From Diatrype stigma (lineage: Eukaryota > Ascomycota > Sordariomycetes > Xylariales > Diatrypaceae): a stretch of DNA of 40,973 nt. The notes under the pieces were generated by a model. It saw only the letters and a program-made list of their open reading frames with translations. It was not told where the DNA came from and did not search any database. The position numbers were made by a program, and so were the translations under genes. Positions 13,601 to 24,730 of the stretch are shown here, one piece after another. The DNA is taken from contig JAKJXP020000184.1 in assembly GCA_022225965.2 (NCBI GenBank), positions 1 through 40,973 on the forward strand. Direction: 5' to 3'. The first letter of the stretch is position 1. The number at the start of each line of letters is the position of its first letter.

Positions 13601-14700
13601 AAACATAAGGTCGATTTTATTTCGCCGCGGACCTAAATGGAAAAAGCTGGAATATAAATACGGGCCGAAATGCAAATAAAAATAAGCGTAATTATTACGA
13701 CATGACCGAAAAAATCGCCCGAAAGCGACGCATAAACGGGCAGCTTTTTAATACGCTTACGTACGGCAAAACGGGCCTTATATAAAACGTCGTATATTCG
13801 TTCGACGTTTTAAAACGAAATTAATACGGACCGATTAAAAAAAACCTTAACTTACTTTTTATGCGTTCTCGATAAAATCCGTTTAGTACTTCGCAATAAA
13901 CGTTTAAAACTTACAGAATTCGGATTTAAAACCATCGGCGAATTAAATAAGATTAAAACGATTTCAAAAACAAAACGAAAAGCTTATTTCGGAATAATCG
14001 GAAATGGTTTTTTTATAATGCTTATACGCAATATATCGACGAAATTTACTAGTTCTATCGATTAAATATCGAAATATAACGATACGAAAACGAAATAACT
14101 TATAACGGTCGCAATAAAACAAAAAGAAATCCTTTATTACGCGGTATATATAAAATACGTATTTTATTTTTCTCGACGAAAAATCGGAATAAGTCAAAAT
14201 ATTAAAAACGGACTTTTTAAAAGGGCCCGATATTGTCGCGAAATCGAAACGGCTGAACCGCGGAAACGATAACAAAACGATAAAACGATAAAAACGAAAC
14301 GAAATCGGCTACAAAACGGGCGAATAAATAAAACTAAACGGCTAAATAATATATTATCGAAATTAATAAACGTCGGATTAACGTCGGAAATAATAAAGAA
14401 CTGCGCGAATTCGAATCGATTTTGGGCGTCCGGATTTTCGGACGTCCAAAAGCGACCCGAATTCGCGTATAACACAAAAAATAAAGAAAATAATTGCAAT
14501 GGCTTAAAAAATAATAAAATATCGATTCGAACCTTTATTTTTAAGGGTCGAATCGATAGCGGAAAAAGGTTACGTACCGGATTGGTTATTATTATTTAAA
14601 AAAAAAATGGGAAAAATTTCCGAACGGGAAAAGCAGGGTATTTATACCCTAAAGGCGGTATATAATTTGTTTTACCGGTTAAGTCGTCGTCGCGTCGACG
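10700..14700. other. Unidentified RIP-degraded block, probably a dead element
   Basis: Four kilobases dense in TpA and CpG, with stops in all frames and no motif I can name. The best-looking reading is on the plus strand in the last 2.5 kb. From 12238 there is MARYRFAGKTP, then a lysine-rich polypeptide with only TAA/TAG breaks, ending in the most protein-like stretch, VESIAEKGYVPDWLLLFKKK and ISEREKQGIYTLKAVYNLFY (about 14545-14690). In 10700-12200 neither strand is clearly better. It might be the gag region of the Gypsy remnant to its right, or a separate element. I searched by eye for RT, integrase, DDE and tyrosine-recombinase motifs and found none. Confidence 0.4.
14404..14467. repeat. 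64-nt nested inverted repeat (foldback)
   Basis: Outer arms CGCGAATTCG (14404-14413) and CGAATTCGCG (14458-14467) are exact complements. Inner arms TTTTGGGCGTCCG (14420-14432) and CGGACGTCCAAAA (14439-14451) pair with one G-T mismatch around a 6-nt loop. The GC-rich stem stands out in this AT-rich block. Confidence 0.8.
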
Positions 14701-14743
14701 CCGGCCGGAATAGATGATTCATTTACATTCGGAACGATATACC

Positions 14744-14770
14744 GGGCGTACGGGCTATTCCGTACCGCCC
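14744..14770. repeat. GC-rich hairpin
   Basis: GGGCGTACGG and CCGTACCGCCC pair with a single bulged base around a loop of about 6 nt. The right arm is followed by a run of T. It lies just after the last protein-like stretch of the unidentified block. The role is unknown and could be structural or terminal to an element. Confidence 0.6.
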
Positions 14771-14899
14771 TTTTTTTCTTTATAACTTACTTTCGCTTAT
14801 TTAATACAATAATACCATACCTAATAATGCATACGCCGTACGTTTACGACGCAAAGCCGGACCGGTTTCGCGCCATAACCTTTTTTTTAATAAATAGCT

Positions 14900-15796
14900 T
14901 TAGGCTTTTCTGTAATAAGGAGTAAGTAAAAACCGTTTTAAATACCTTTTATATGTAAACAAAAAAGCGACTTCGGTACGAGTTAATAGGTTTTTCTTTT
15001 CGACTTCGATTTGAGGTTTTCTATTATGCTAAAACTAAACGTATACCGACATGGCCTTTCGGGCCGTTAATCACGTAATATTATATATATATATAGCTAA
15101 ATTAAAAAAGAAGGATTATTTTATAATTAAGAAATTTATTTCCGAAAGTAAAAACGGATTATATAAAGATATTACCGAGAATAAGACTGTTTTAAATTAT
15201 TTTTCGATGTAATAACGTAATAACCATAGCGACTTTAATACGTCGGATTTTAAATAACGTGCCGCTTAAAAACGATATATTAAGAATTAAAATAAAATAA
15301 TATTTAAAATATTAATATGTTAAAACTGTAATGCCAAATTTAATTTTCGTTCCGAATTTTTCGTATATACCATTATTTAGCGGTATCGTAAATGTAACGA
15401 TATTGTTTAAAACGCTTTGCAAAAGTTTTAAATAAAACCGGACGATACGGATGCGTTTATAGCCGATAATATGTTCGATTTTATAAACACAAAACCCTTC
15501 GATTACGGACTTAAAGGCCCCGCATTAAATAAATATATATATTATATTATATATACGCATTTTAAAAATTTGCGAAATATAACGACGGTTTATTTCGATT
15601 CGGAATATTTAAATGTATTAATTAGCCGTAAATGGCTAAAAGAATACATTTTAAATATTGATTTATTTATTTATAACGGGATTTATATAAAAGGAATTGG
15701 AAATCGAGTTTTGCTTAAGGAACGTATTATTTTTAACCTTTATTTACCGAGAACTTTATACGGTATGGCGAAAATCGGAATCGTTATAGTTACGGC
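14900..15796 (+). pseudogene. Gypsy-type gag end and aspartic protease, truncated
   Basis: A frame open from 15471 to the MITE boundary reads FDFINTKPFDYGLKGPALNK, then TTVYFDSEYLNVLISRKWLK, then NGIYIKGIGNRVLLKE and IIFNLYLP. This matches the retropepsin region encoded after gag in fungal Ty3/Gypsy elements (VDSGC--TLID--WL, I-x-I-KGIG, YV-LPLY-PG). The catalytic Asp-Ser-Gly is Asp-Ser-Glu and the following Cys is Tyr, both explained by G-to-A changes. Just upstream (about 15330-15460), CNAKFNFRSEFF with a spaced RYRKCN resembles the degenerate C2H2-like finger at the gag end in this group, then DDTDAFIADN leads into the protease. Reverse transcriptase and integrase should follow but are missing: the sequence switches to a MITE at 15797. 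No LTR was found. The left limit is approximate. Confidence 0.65.
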
Positions 15797-16085
15797 CAGG
15801 GTTGTGATTTAGTTACTAATAGTTAGTCCGGCCTTGAATTAAAACTAATTTAGTTATTCCAATGCCGAACTAAAACTGACGAATATTCCTTAGTCCGATT
15901 ACGTAATTTAGTTAGTTAATCCGGGCGCGAACTAAGGAATAATTTCAAACTTAAGAAGTATTAAATTATTGAATAAATAATAAAATATAACCGATATCGT
16001 AAAGATCTTTTAAAATAAAGAATGTTTTATATGAAATATATAATATTATTTCTTATATACGATTTTATATAATTCTCTTATATGT
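15797..16085. mobile_element. hAT-type MITE, second copy, right end missing
   Basis: It starts CAGGGTTGTGATTTAGTTAC and follows the complete copy (8903 onward) with scattered changes and a deletion of about 40 bp, for roughly 290 bp. Similarity ends at CTTATATGT near 16085, where plus-strand LINE sequence begins. The right terminal repeat and target duplication are not present, so only the left flank GTTACGGC (15789-15796) is available. It truncates the Gypsy protease frame. Confidence 0.9.
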
Positions 16086-17426
16086 GTCGGATTTAGTGGC
16101 AATTTATTTCCGTTTTTTATTTTTAAATAAGAAATAGCTAAATAAGCCGTTATTCGTTTTAGCCGACAAAAAAAAAAGGAAAAGACGCCCATAAAAAATG
16201 GCTCAAATCCGTTTCTTTTCGAGACCTAATTATTTATTTTAATGGCTTTAATATCGACCGGATTAATTGGAATTTTGTTGTTTATTAAAATGGTAAATGC
16301 TTATATGTAGCCAATAAATTACTTTTAAACGCAAAGGTTTTCGACGGTAAAATAATAACCGCACGTAAAGCGGCTTAATAAACAAAAAACGCTTAATACG
16401 ACTTAAAACCTTTCCTAATAGGTTTACATTTTTATATCGACAATACGGCAATTATTCGATATATTTTCAGATACCTTTCGAATAACTTTTAGCAAATCTT
16501 TTTAATTCTTTACCAGGCTATTTTCCGAATACGCCTTTAAGCCTTTTCCGTTTAATGGGCTCCAAAATACGTCGAAATCGAAAGCAACAAGGCCATAAAC
16601 GTTTAAGCCAAACTCGATACGGAACGACCGGCTATCGACGACGACGATCATATTACCGATACCATAACCCTTATTTATCTTAAACGCATCAGCCGGAAAA
16701 AACGTTTATTCGTATTCTTTACTTAATAATTTCGTAACATATCCCTTTTATATTAACGATGGAAATTCGAAACAAGCAAGCCCCTTAAAAAGTTTTTTTT
16801 TGTTCGCATAATATTACATCGCCTTTTTACGAAACGATTCGATTATAGGGATTTCGTTAGTTATTATAAGCCCTTTAAACATTTCGACGTTATTAATAAA
16901 TGCCGCTGCCGTTATAAAGAAAATAAAAAACCAAGTTACGTCGTTTTTTGCAATTTATTTTAAAATGCCCTCCAAACCTTTAGGATCCGGGCAAACCACG
17001 AAACGAACGAACTTTTCGGTTACAATAACCACCGAAACTTCGTAGCCTTTATTAAGAAAGCCTACCCGTATGGGTTAATAGCGAAAAAATAAAACAAACA
17101 ATAACATTTCTGGACCCTGCTTTAAAAAATAAGTAACGGACAATAACGAGGTTCCGAAAGGAAATAACCATTTATCGGAAAAATAAAACCTTTTCCTATG
17201 TTAAACCTTAATACGCTTGCGCTTTATTTTAAGGCTTATTCGTTCGGGCCTACTCCTTAATATTCCAGCCGTTTCATATATTATACAGTATCGGCACTTA
17301 TATAAACTTAATTATTTTATAAACCTCTTATATCCCTTTTTGGAACTGGCTGTATGTAATTAATTAACTAACTAAACAGGTTTATTCGGACGTAAAAATT
17401 TATTATCATCATTATCATTATTATTA
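16086..17426 (+). mobile_element. LINE fragment E, RNase H to 3' tail, plus strand
   Basis: This is the only long 3' part of the LINE family in plus orientation. It begins just upstream of RNase H, where GTTTTAGCCGA aligns with minus-strand copy A near 1310. RNase H (about 16235-16380) reads YFNGFNIDRINWNFVVY and then LLLNAKVFDGKIITARKAA. The DGS-type start is NGF and the glutamate after AKVFD is Gly, so the catalytic set is damaged. Further on are TAA/TAG stops, the 3' UTR with CAGTATCGGCAC, the conserved GTTTATTCGGACGTAAAAAT box and a tail of ATC/ATT triplets (about 17401-17426). It is 5'-truncated, typical of LINE insertions, but no target duplication could be recognised. Confidence 0.85.
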
Positions 17427-17907
17427 AGAAATAAATTATAAGCACTTTAAACTTAATTCGGATGCTTTATTTTTTCTCTTTACGTATTAAACTAACCGCT
17501 ATTAAAATAGAGTTTATTAAGGGGTCTTTAGGGATTTCCAAAAAAATGGATAAAAAGGTTTCTTTAAAACCTATATCTTTTCGGAGCACCAAGCTTTATT
17601 GCCGCCGTTCTATCGTTTAGCCTTCTTAATACGAAAGAAATGGCTTTTTAAATGTTATCGTTATAGTTATTATTAGCTATCGTAAATGGATTTACAGAAA
17701 TAACGGGAACCGGTTTTTTAAGGCCTGTTCCGGATATTTGTTACGGGGGAATTAAGGGCCGCTAAAGGTAAACGGTATCCGACATTCTCGAAGGGATTGC
17801 CTGATCCAAAGGCAAAAGTAAGTAAGGCTTACGATATAAAAAAGAACTAAGCAAAGACAAGTCTTAGTAAAATATAGGGGTAGGAAAAAAGAATTATAAA
17901 AGAATGC
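17427..17907 (-). mobile_element. LINE 5' end with start of ORF1
   Basis: The minus strand begins GCATTCTTTTATAATTC at 17907, the same 5' terminus as at 35832. One 5' UTR unit (about 17907-17800) holds CTTTGGATCAGGCAATCCC. ORF1 starts at 17785 with an intact ATG followed by SDTV, which in copy C has become ATA. The sequence then follows ORF1 of copy C (GGAACAGGCC..., CCATTTACGATAGCTAATAA) with more changes. At 17427 it is cut by the tail of fragment E. At its 5' side it abuts ORF2 of copy B, so this LINE inserted into, or was joined to, another copy of its own family. Confidence 0.75.
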
Positions 17908-20589
17908 CGAATTACGTATCGCTTTCGTATTTGCCCGTATATTATTTTAATAAGATAAATACTGAATTTACGGTATAATATTAAGGTATTAATAATATGT
18001 TATATCGAAGAAATTGCTTTAACGGCAATTTTAAATGGCTTATTAAGAATTATGAAATATTTTAAAATACCTATTAACGCGGATTCTTATTTTTTAACGG
18101 CAGGGCCTTTTTTTCTTTAGGTATTAGGTTTTTGTGCCAAAAATAGTTACCGATATTATATAAGCTTTGGCTATTATTACGGTTTTATTCGGCGGAAAGT
18201 TCTTTATAACTTTATTAAAATGGCGAATATAATTGGCAGTATATAATGCTTTAGCGGTTTATTTGGATATATGTTTTTTTTTTTTAAAATTAAGCTTAAA
18301 ATCGAAAAGGAATTTTAATTATTTAATCGTTTTTTTAAATAATTATATTTCGAAGTTATTTGTAATTATCGGATTTAAACGTATTAGGCCTCTTTTTTAT
18401 GAAAATGCTTATGGTTATTTTTAGCCGGATAAAAAATAAAGACGTTTTCTTTTTTTTCTTTTTTCGAGAGTATTTAAAACGTCCGTTATTAAAAAGGCGG
18501 AAGTTTCGGCTGCAGTTTTATTTATACGGAAAATGGCTATATTATCGGCATATCCAAAGCGGATTAACGGGATACCTTTTCGGAAAGAAGGCTCCGTATA
18601 TAACATAAGTAAAATAAAAAATATTAATAATTCTTACGATACCGGGTTTATAATAATATTTTTTATGTTAATAAATATAAATTTATTTGTTATAAAACAT
18701 TTTATTTATTTAACGAATAAATAATTTTAGCTTTATTATTATAACTTAAATATTAATTTATTACGTTATATTGCATTAAAAGCGCCCGTAATATTTAAAA
18801 TAAAAAGCGATATAATTTGGTTTTACGTAAACGTTATTTTTACGTTATATATAATGCATATCGTTAAATTTATTGCCGACTTTTTAAATAATATATCAAA
18901 TTATTAAGTATTAATAATTCTTTTATAAATAACTATAGTTAATATTTTTTATAACCAGCCATTTTAATCTTTTTTTTATAAAAAAATAAAACGTTAAAAT
19001 TTAACCGCCATAAAGTCGGTTTTGCTTATTTTAAAAAAGCATAATTATTTTTATAATATGGAATAATATCGAATAATAGCCGTATTTTAAGGATTTTTCG
19101 TATAACGTATAAATTACATTATTAATAATTAATTATGCGTATTATAATAATAATGCGATTAATATATTCTTATTTAAAGCGATATTACGGGTTTTAATAT
19201 AAACGATTTCAATTTCCGTTATTATTATTATTAAAATGTTTTAAGAAATTAATTCGTACGTATATGCGGATATAAAAAAGTCGATTACGAAAGGATCGAA
19301 GTCGTAAGATTTAAACGGACGTTACGGGTTTTCGATGTTTTCGCCGTTCGTTTAAAAAATAAAAACCTTATATCGGAAATAATGGATTTCTTTTTCGTAT
19401 TTATTATTATTTGGTAACCGTTTATTATTAATAAAGCTCGAAAATTATTTTAAGCTTATATTAATTTATTATGTTATAAATAAACTTATTCCAAACAATA
19501 TTAATTATTTGTAGCTTTTAGTATTACTTTTTTGCCTTCCGGATTATGAATTTATATTTTTTATCGTATTTAGATTCGGAATTCCGTTCTTTAAAATGAC
19601 TATTAATTATTATATTTTTTAATAACGTTATTGCATTTTCGGTTTATTAAGACGCATTTCGTTCGTAATTATATTTTGACTTTTTTAATGCCTTTATTAT
19701 TCGATTAAGCGTATTTAATAACCGGAAAGTTGGGTTTTTATATTTTTGGATTAATATAAATGCGGCTGGTTATTTTATTTAATATGTATAAATAAATTAA
19801 AAGAATTTTAAAGCCGCATTTAACGAAAAAGTAAATTTAGGTTTGGAATTTTTAACGGGCTTGCTTATTAATACTTTATTAATTAATAATAATTAAAATT
19901 AATATATATTTCGCTATTAATATTTATAAAGCTTCTTAATATATTAAAGGTTGTAAAAATAATAGTATTGCTTAAATAATATATAGGTTCGTTTTTATTA
20001 AAAGCTAATAGGTTTTAGTTTTTAAATTAATTTGTTATTTTTGTTTTAATTCGTTATGCCGTTTGCGTTATTTTGGTTATTAAGTTTAATATATGTCATT
20101 AAAAACTTTCGTAATTACTTTTCGAAAGCCAAACTTTTATTATTTTAGCTTCATAAATAACGCATAAAATGAGTTTTATTTAAATAAACATTTCTGATAA
20201 TAACGTCGTTAATTTGTAATAACAGCGTTTTTAATAACGAAGAAACGTAGTTATATAATATTAAGGTTAGGACTTTTCCGGACGTACGTAAGGATTTTGA
20301 AATGTTTTATTTAATTTTTTACTAAAAAAAAGTGTTATATCGGAAATAAATTTTGGTTTATCGTTTATCGTAAAATATTATAATTTACGGCTTTTATATT
20401 AATACGACGTTTATTTTTACGTCGTTTGCCGTTTTAAGCGCTATATTATATATGGTGCCTTTTTTTACTTTTACGGATATTAATTTATATTACGAATAAT
20501 TATTTAAAAAATCGGGCGGTATTGCAATAAAAGGATTAAAATCGTTGGCCCATTATTCTTATTAGTTATGAAAATTTGCTTTTTTCCGA
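17908..20589 (-). mobile_element. LINE copy B, ORF2 fragment (endonuclease-RT)
   Basis: It aligns with copy C over the interval from downstream of the RT core to the start of ORF2. The RT segment 18606-18530 reads LYTEPSFRKGIPLIRFGYAD followed by NIAI, so YADD is YADN. The linker before RT is at about 19500-19440, and the endonuclease part (about 20589-19560) is broken by stops in every frame. The left edge is the 5' end of another LINE (17907). The right edge is the 3' tail of copy C (20590), which inserted at the ORF2 start: AAATTTGCTTTTTTCCGA is the last shared string. RNase H, 3' UTR and ORF1 are absent. Confidence 0.8.
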
Positions 20590-20606
20590 TAATGATGATA
20601 ATGATG
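20590..20606 (-). repeat. LINE C 3' triplet tail
   Basis: TAATGATGATAATGATG on the plus strand, meaning an ATC/TTA triplet tail on the element's own strand. The mixture of TGA and TAA units recurs in D, J/K, N, O and E. Only copy A has a pure TAA tail. Confidence 0.85.
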
Positions 20607-20615
20607 GAATTTTAC

Positions 20616-20676
20616 GTCCGGATGGACCTATTTAGTTAATGTACCTAGTTATATATAAGCCACTCCCGAAGGGGGT
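20616..20676 (-). promoter_or_regulatory. LINE 3' UTR stem-loops (candidate RT recognition)
   Basis: On the element strand a stem-loop ACCCCCTTCGGGAGT (20676-20662) has a C(UUCG)G tetraloop, and GTCCATCCGGAC (20627-20616) forms a second small stem directly before the tail. The first recurs perfectly at 40212-40226 (ACCCCCTTCGGGGGT), with one loop change at 39821-39807, and in altered form at 27051-27035 (CCCCTTCCGGAAGCG). Stem-loops before a short-repeat tail are known recognition sites for RT in stringent LINEs such as UnaL2. That role is inferred here. Confidence 0.6.
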
Positions 20677-20899
20677 ATAAGAGGTTTATAGAATAATTAA
20701 GGCTATATGAGGTCCGATATTGTTTAATATATGGGACGGCTGGAGTATTTAGGGGCAGGCCCGGGCGGGTAGGCCTTAAAATAAAGCGCGAGCGTATTAG
20801 GGTTTAATATAGGAAAAGGGGTTTTTATTTTTCCGACGAATGGTTATTTCCTTTTGGAGCTTCGTTATTATCCGTTACCTATCCTTTAAAGCAGGGTTT

Positions 20900-23800
20900 A
20901 GAAATGTTGTTATTTTATTCTTTCGCCGTTAGCCCGTACGGGCGAATCTTTTCGATAAAGGCTGCGAAGTTTCGATAGCCATTATAGCCAAAGAATTCGT
21001 CCGCTTCGTATTTTGCCCGTATTCCAAAAAATCGAAAGGCGCCTTATAGTAAGTTATAAGAAACGACGTAACCCGGTTTTTTATTTTCTTTATAACGACA
21101 GCGGCATTTTTCGATAACGTCGGAATATCCGAAGCGCCTATAGTAACTAACGAAATTCCTATGGCCAAATCGTTCCGTAAAAAAACGATGCAGTATTATA
21201 TGAATAAAAAAAAGCTTTTTAAAGGGCTTATTTATTTCGAATCCTTATCGTTAATATAAAGGGAATATATTACGGAATTATTAAGTAAAAAAACGAATAA
21301 ATGTTTTTTTCGACTAATGCATTTAAAATAAATAAAGGTTATGATGTCGGTAATATGGTCGTCGTCGTCGATGGCCGGTCGCTTTGCGCCTAGCTTGGCT
21401 TGGGCGTTTGCGGCTTCGTTGCCTTCGATTTCGACGTATCCGGGAGCCCATTAAACGGAAAAAGCTTAAAGGCGTATTCGGAAAACAGCCTAATAAAAGA
21501 TTAGGAAGTCTTATTAGAAGTTATCCGAAAGATATCCGAAAATATATCGAATAATTGCCGTATTATCGATGCAAAAGTATAAACCTATCGGAAAAGGTTT
21601 TAAGTCGTATTAAACGTTTTCTGCTTATTATGCCGCTTTACGTATAATTATTACTTTACCGTCGAAAACTTTTGCGTTTAAAAATAATCCATTGGTTATA
21701 TATAAACGTTTGCCGCTTTAATAAGCGATAAAGCTCCAGGCAATTCGGTCGATCCTAAAGCTATTAAAATAAATTACCAGGTTTCGAAAAGGAACGGATT
21801 CGAGTTACTTTTTATGTGCGTTTTTTTTTTATCGGTTAAAACGAATAACGGCTTATCGGGCCATTTTTTATTTAAGAATAAAAAGCGGGAATAGTTTGTT
21901 ATTAAGTTCGACGCTAATTATAATCGCATAAGCCAACGTTTTTTTGGTTAATTGGCATATTAAACGATTAAATAAGCCGGATTTAAGCTGCGGAACCGAA
22001 TAACGTATCGTTTTCGTATTTATTCGTAAATCATTTTTATAAGGAAAATGCTTAATTCGCGGTATAAAATGGGTACGTTAATAATGCGCCAAATTAAAAG
22101 AATTGCCTTAACGGTAATTCTAAATGGCTTATCGGAAATTACGAAATATCCTAGGACGCTTATAAACGCAAATCCTTATTCTTTAATCGCTAATCGTTCC
22201 TTTTCCGAATATTAGGCTTTTGCGTCGTAAATGGTTATTAATATTATGCAAGTTTTTGTTATTATTGCGGTTTTATTCGGTAATAATCTTTTTGTTAGTT
22301 TATTAAAATAACGGATATAATTAGCGGCGCATAAAGCCTTAACGGCTTATTTGGATACGTATTTTTTAAAGCTAAATTTAAAATCGAAAAAAACTTCCAG
22401 CCATTTAATCGCTTTATTGGATGGGTATATTTCAAAATTTCCCGCAATAACCGGTACGTTTAAAGGGGTCCGGCTTTTATGGAAATATTTAAGGTCGTTT
22501 TTGGCCGGATCGAAAATAAGGGCGTTTTTTCGTTTTTGATTAAAGGGGGTTTAAAACGTTAGTTATTAATAAAGCGGAAGTTTTAGTCGTAATTTTGCTT
22601 ATGCGTAATATTGTTATATCGTTAGCATATCCGAAACGGATTAATGAAATACTTTTCCGAAAAAGGGGTTTCGTATATAGCATAAATAATATTAGGAATA
22701 TTAAAAAGCCTTAAAAAACGCCGTATAATAAAGGACTAGGGTTTATAATAACGTCTTTTATTCGAATAAACGTAAAACGATTGGTTATAAACGAATCGAT
22801 TTATTTAATTAATAAGTGGTTCCATTTTTGTTGCCGCAATTAAAGTATTAATTTATTACGTAATATTGCATTAAAGGCGCTTATAACATTTAATATTAAA
22901 AACGATACGACTTTATTTTAAATAAAGGCCGTTTTTACGTCGTATATAACGCAAAATGCCAGATTTAATATCGACCTTTTAAATAACGCGCCAAATTACT
23001 GGGTATTAATAACGCTTTTGCATATAATTATTATTAATATGCGCCTAATAATTAACTACTTAAGGCCCTTTCCGAAGCAAAAAAAAAAAAATTAAAGCGC
23101 CAAGGTTTTATCGCCGTAAAGTCGGATTTATTTACTTTAAGAAACATAACGACCTTAACGATACGAAAAAGTATTAAATGATATCCGTATCGCAGGCATT
23201 TTTCGTATAAAATACGGACGGCGTTTTTAATAGCCGGCCACGCATATTGAAATAATAAGGCCGTTAATTCGTTTTTTTCCGGGGCCGTATTAAAGGTTTT
23301 GATATAAACGTTTTCCGTTTTTGCCATCGTTATTGTTTAATTCCAAGGGATCGATTTGTATATATAAGCGGTAGCCGAAAGGTCGGTTACGAGAGAATTT
23401 AAGTCATAAGGCTCAAATAGGCGTTACGGGTCTTTAATATTTTTTCCGTTTGCTTTTAAAACGAAGACTTTATGCCTGAAATAATTAATTTTCTTTTTCG
23501 TATTGATTATTACTTAATTGCCGTTAATTATTAAGGAAGTTCGAAAATTGTTTTTAAGTTTGTGCCAATTTATTATATTATAAATTGATTTATTTAAAAT
23601 GGCATTAACTATTTGCCGTTTTTAGTATTGCTTTTTTATTCGTCGAATAATGGATTTATGTTTCTTCGCCGTATCCGGATCCGGGATTTCATTTTCCGCT
23701 GCCGATTGTTGTATCTATTTGGTAACTTCGTTACATTTTTTCGTTTATTACGACGCGTTTCGTTTACGGTTATATTTGGGCTTTTTTATCGCTTTTATTA

Positions 23801-24720
23801 CGCAATTAAGCGTTTTTAATAGCCGAAAGGTTAGGTTTTTGCATTTTTAAATTAACGTAAGTATTGCGGGCCTTTTAATTTAATACGTATAAATAAATTA
23901 AAAAAACTTTAGGGCCGTATTTAACGGGAAAGTAAATTTGGATTTAAGGACTTTAACGGATTTATTAACCGGTATTTTGCTAATTAACGTATAATAATCG
24001 GAATTCGTATATATATCGTTATCGATTTTTATTGTACTTCTTAATATATTAAAGGCCATAAAATCGATAATATTCCTTAAATAATGCATGGGCTTATCTT
24101 TATTAAGGACCTGGAAATTTTGGTTTTTAAACTAATCCGTTATTTTTTGCCCTAAATTGTTATGTCGTCGTTGTTGTCGTAGTTATTACGTTTAATAAAC
24201 GGCGTTAAAATTCCTTATTATTATTCTTTAAGGGCCAAGCGTTTATTGCTTTAATTTAACGAATAAAGCGTAAAATGTTCCGTTATTAAGATAAATATTT
24301 CCGATAATAATATCGTTAATTTATACGACGACCGTATTCTTAATAACGAAGAAGCGCAATTGCGTAATATTAAAAGTCGGGTTTTTTCGGACATATATAA
24401 AGATCTTAGAATATTCCGTTTAATTTTTTACCGGCGAAAAAGTATTATATCGGAAATGGGTTTTGGTTTATTTTTTGCCATAAGACGTTATTATTTATGG
24501 CTTTTATATTAGCATAACGTTCGCCTTTACGTCGTTTGCCGTTTTAAGTGCTATGTTATATATGATACTTTTTATTTTATTTTTACGAATATTAATTTAT
24601 ATTATAAACAATTATTTAGAAAATCGAGCGGTGCTGCTATAAAAGGGCCGGAATCGTTCCGTTATTTTTAACGGTTATGGAAATTTGCTTTTTTCCGAGC
24701 GTATCGCGTTTTTTTGTTTT
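20900..24720 (-). pseudogene. LINE C ORF2, endonuclease-RT-RNase H
   Basis: ORF2 starts left of ORF1 near 24700-24680 and would nick the target and reverse-transcribe the element RNA. The endonuclease start (about 24560-24480) reads ALKTANDVKANVMLI then KP, the position of the 'LLIQEP' motif with Glu changed to Lys. The linker (about 23720-23560) reads SAAENEIPDPDTAKKHKSI followed by IRRIKKQY. The RT active site (about 22645-22612) reads RFGYANDITI, so the first Asp of YADD is Asn. RNase H (about 21790-21650) keeps the IDRI-W-F-AY...AKVFD outline. Stops are spread along the whole length. The expected intact size is about 1250 residues. Confidence 0.8.
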
Positions 24721-24730
24721 CGTTAGTTTC

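Noticed and set aside
10700..14700. Starship captain (DUF3435 tyrosine recombinase)
   Set aside because: No R..H-R-Y arrangement or DUF3435-like stretch could be seen on either strand.
15471..15812. Complete 113-aa protein
   Set aside because: The last codons read into the MITE (from 15797). It is the protease remnant of a Gypsy polyprotein, not a free-standing gene.
23613..23850. Plus-strand hydrophobic frames as membrane proteins
   Set aside because: Antisense to the LINE endonuclease-RT linker; the same pattern appears opposite the equivalent part of other copies (29940-30264, 40204-40519).
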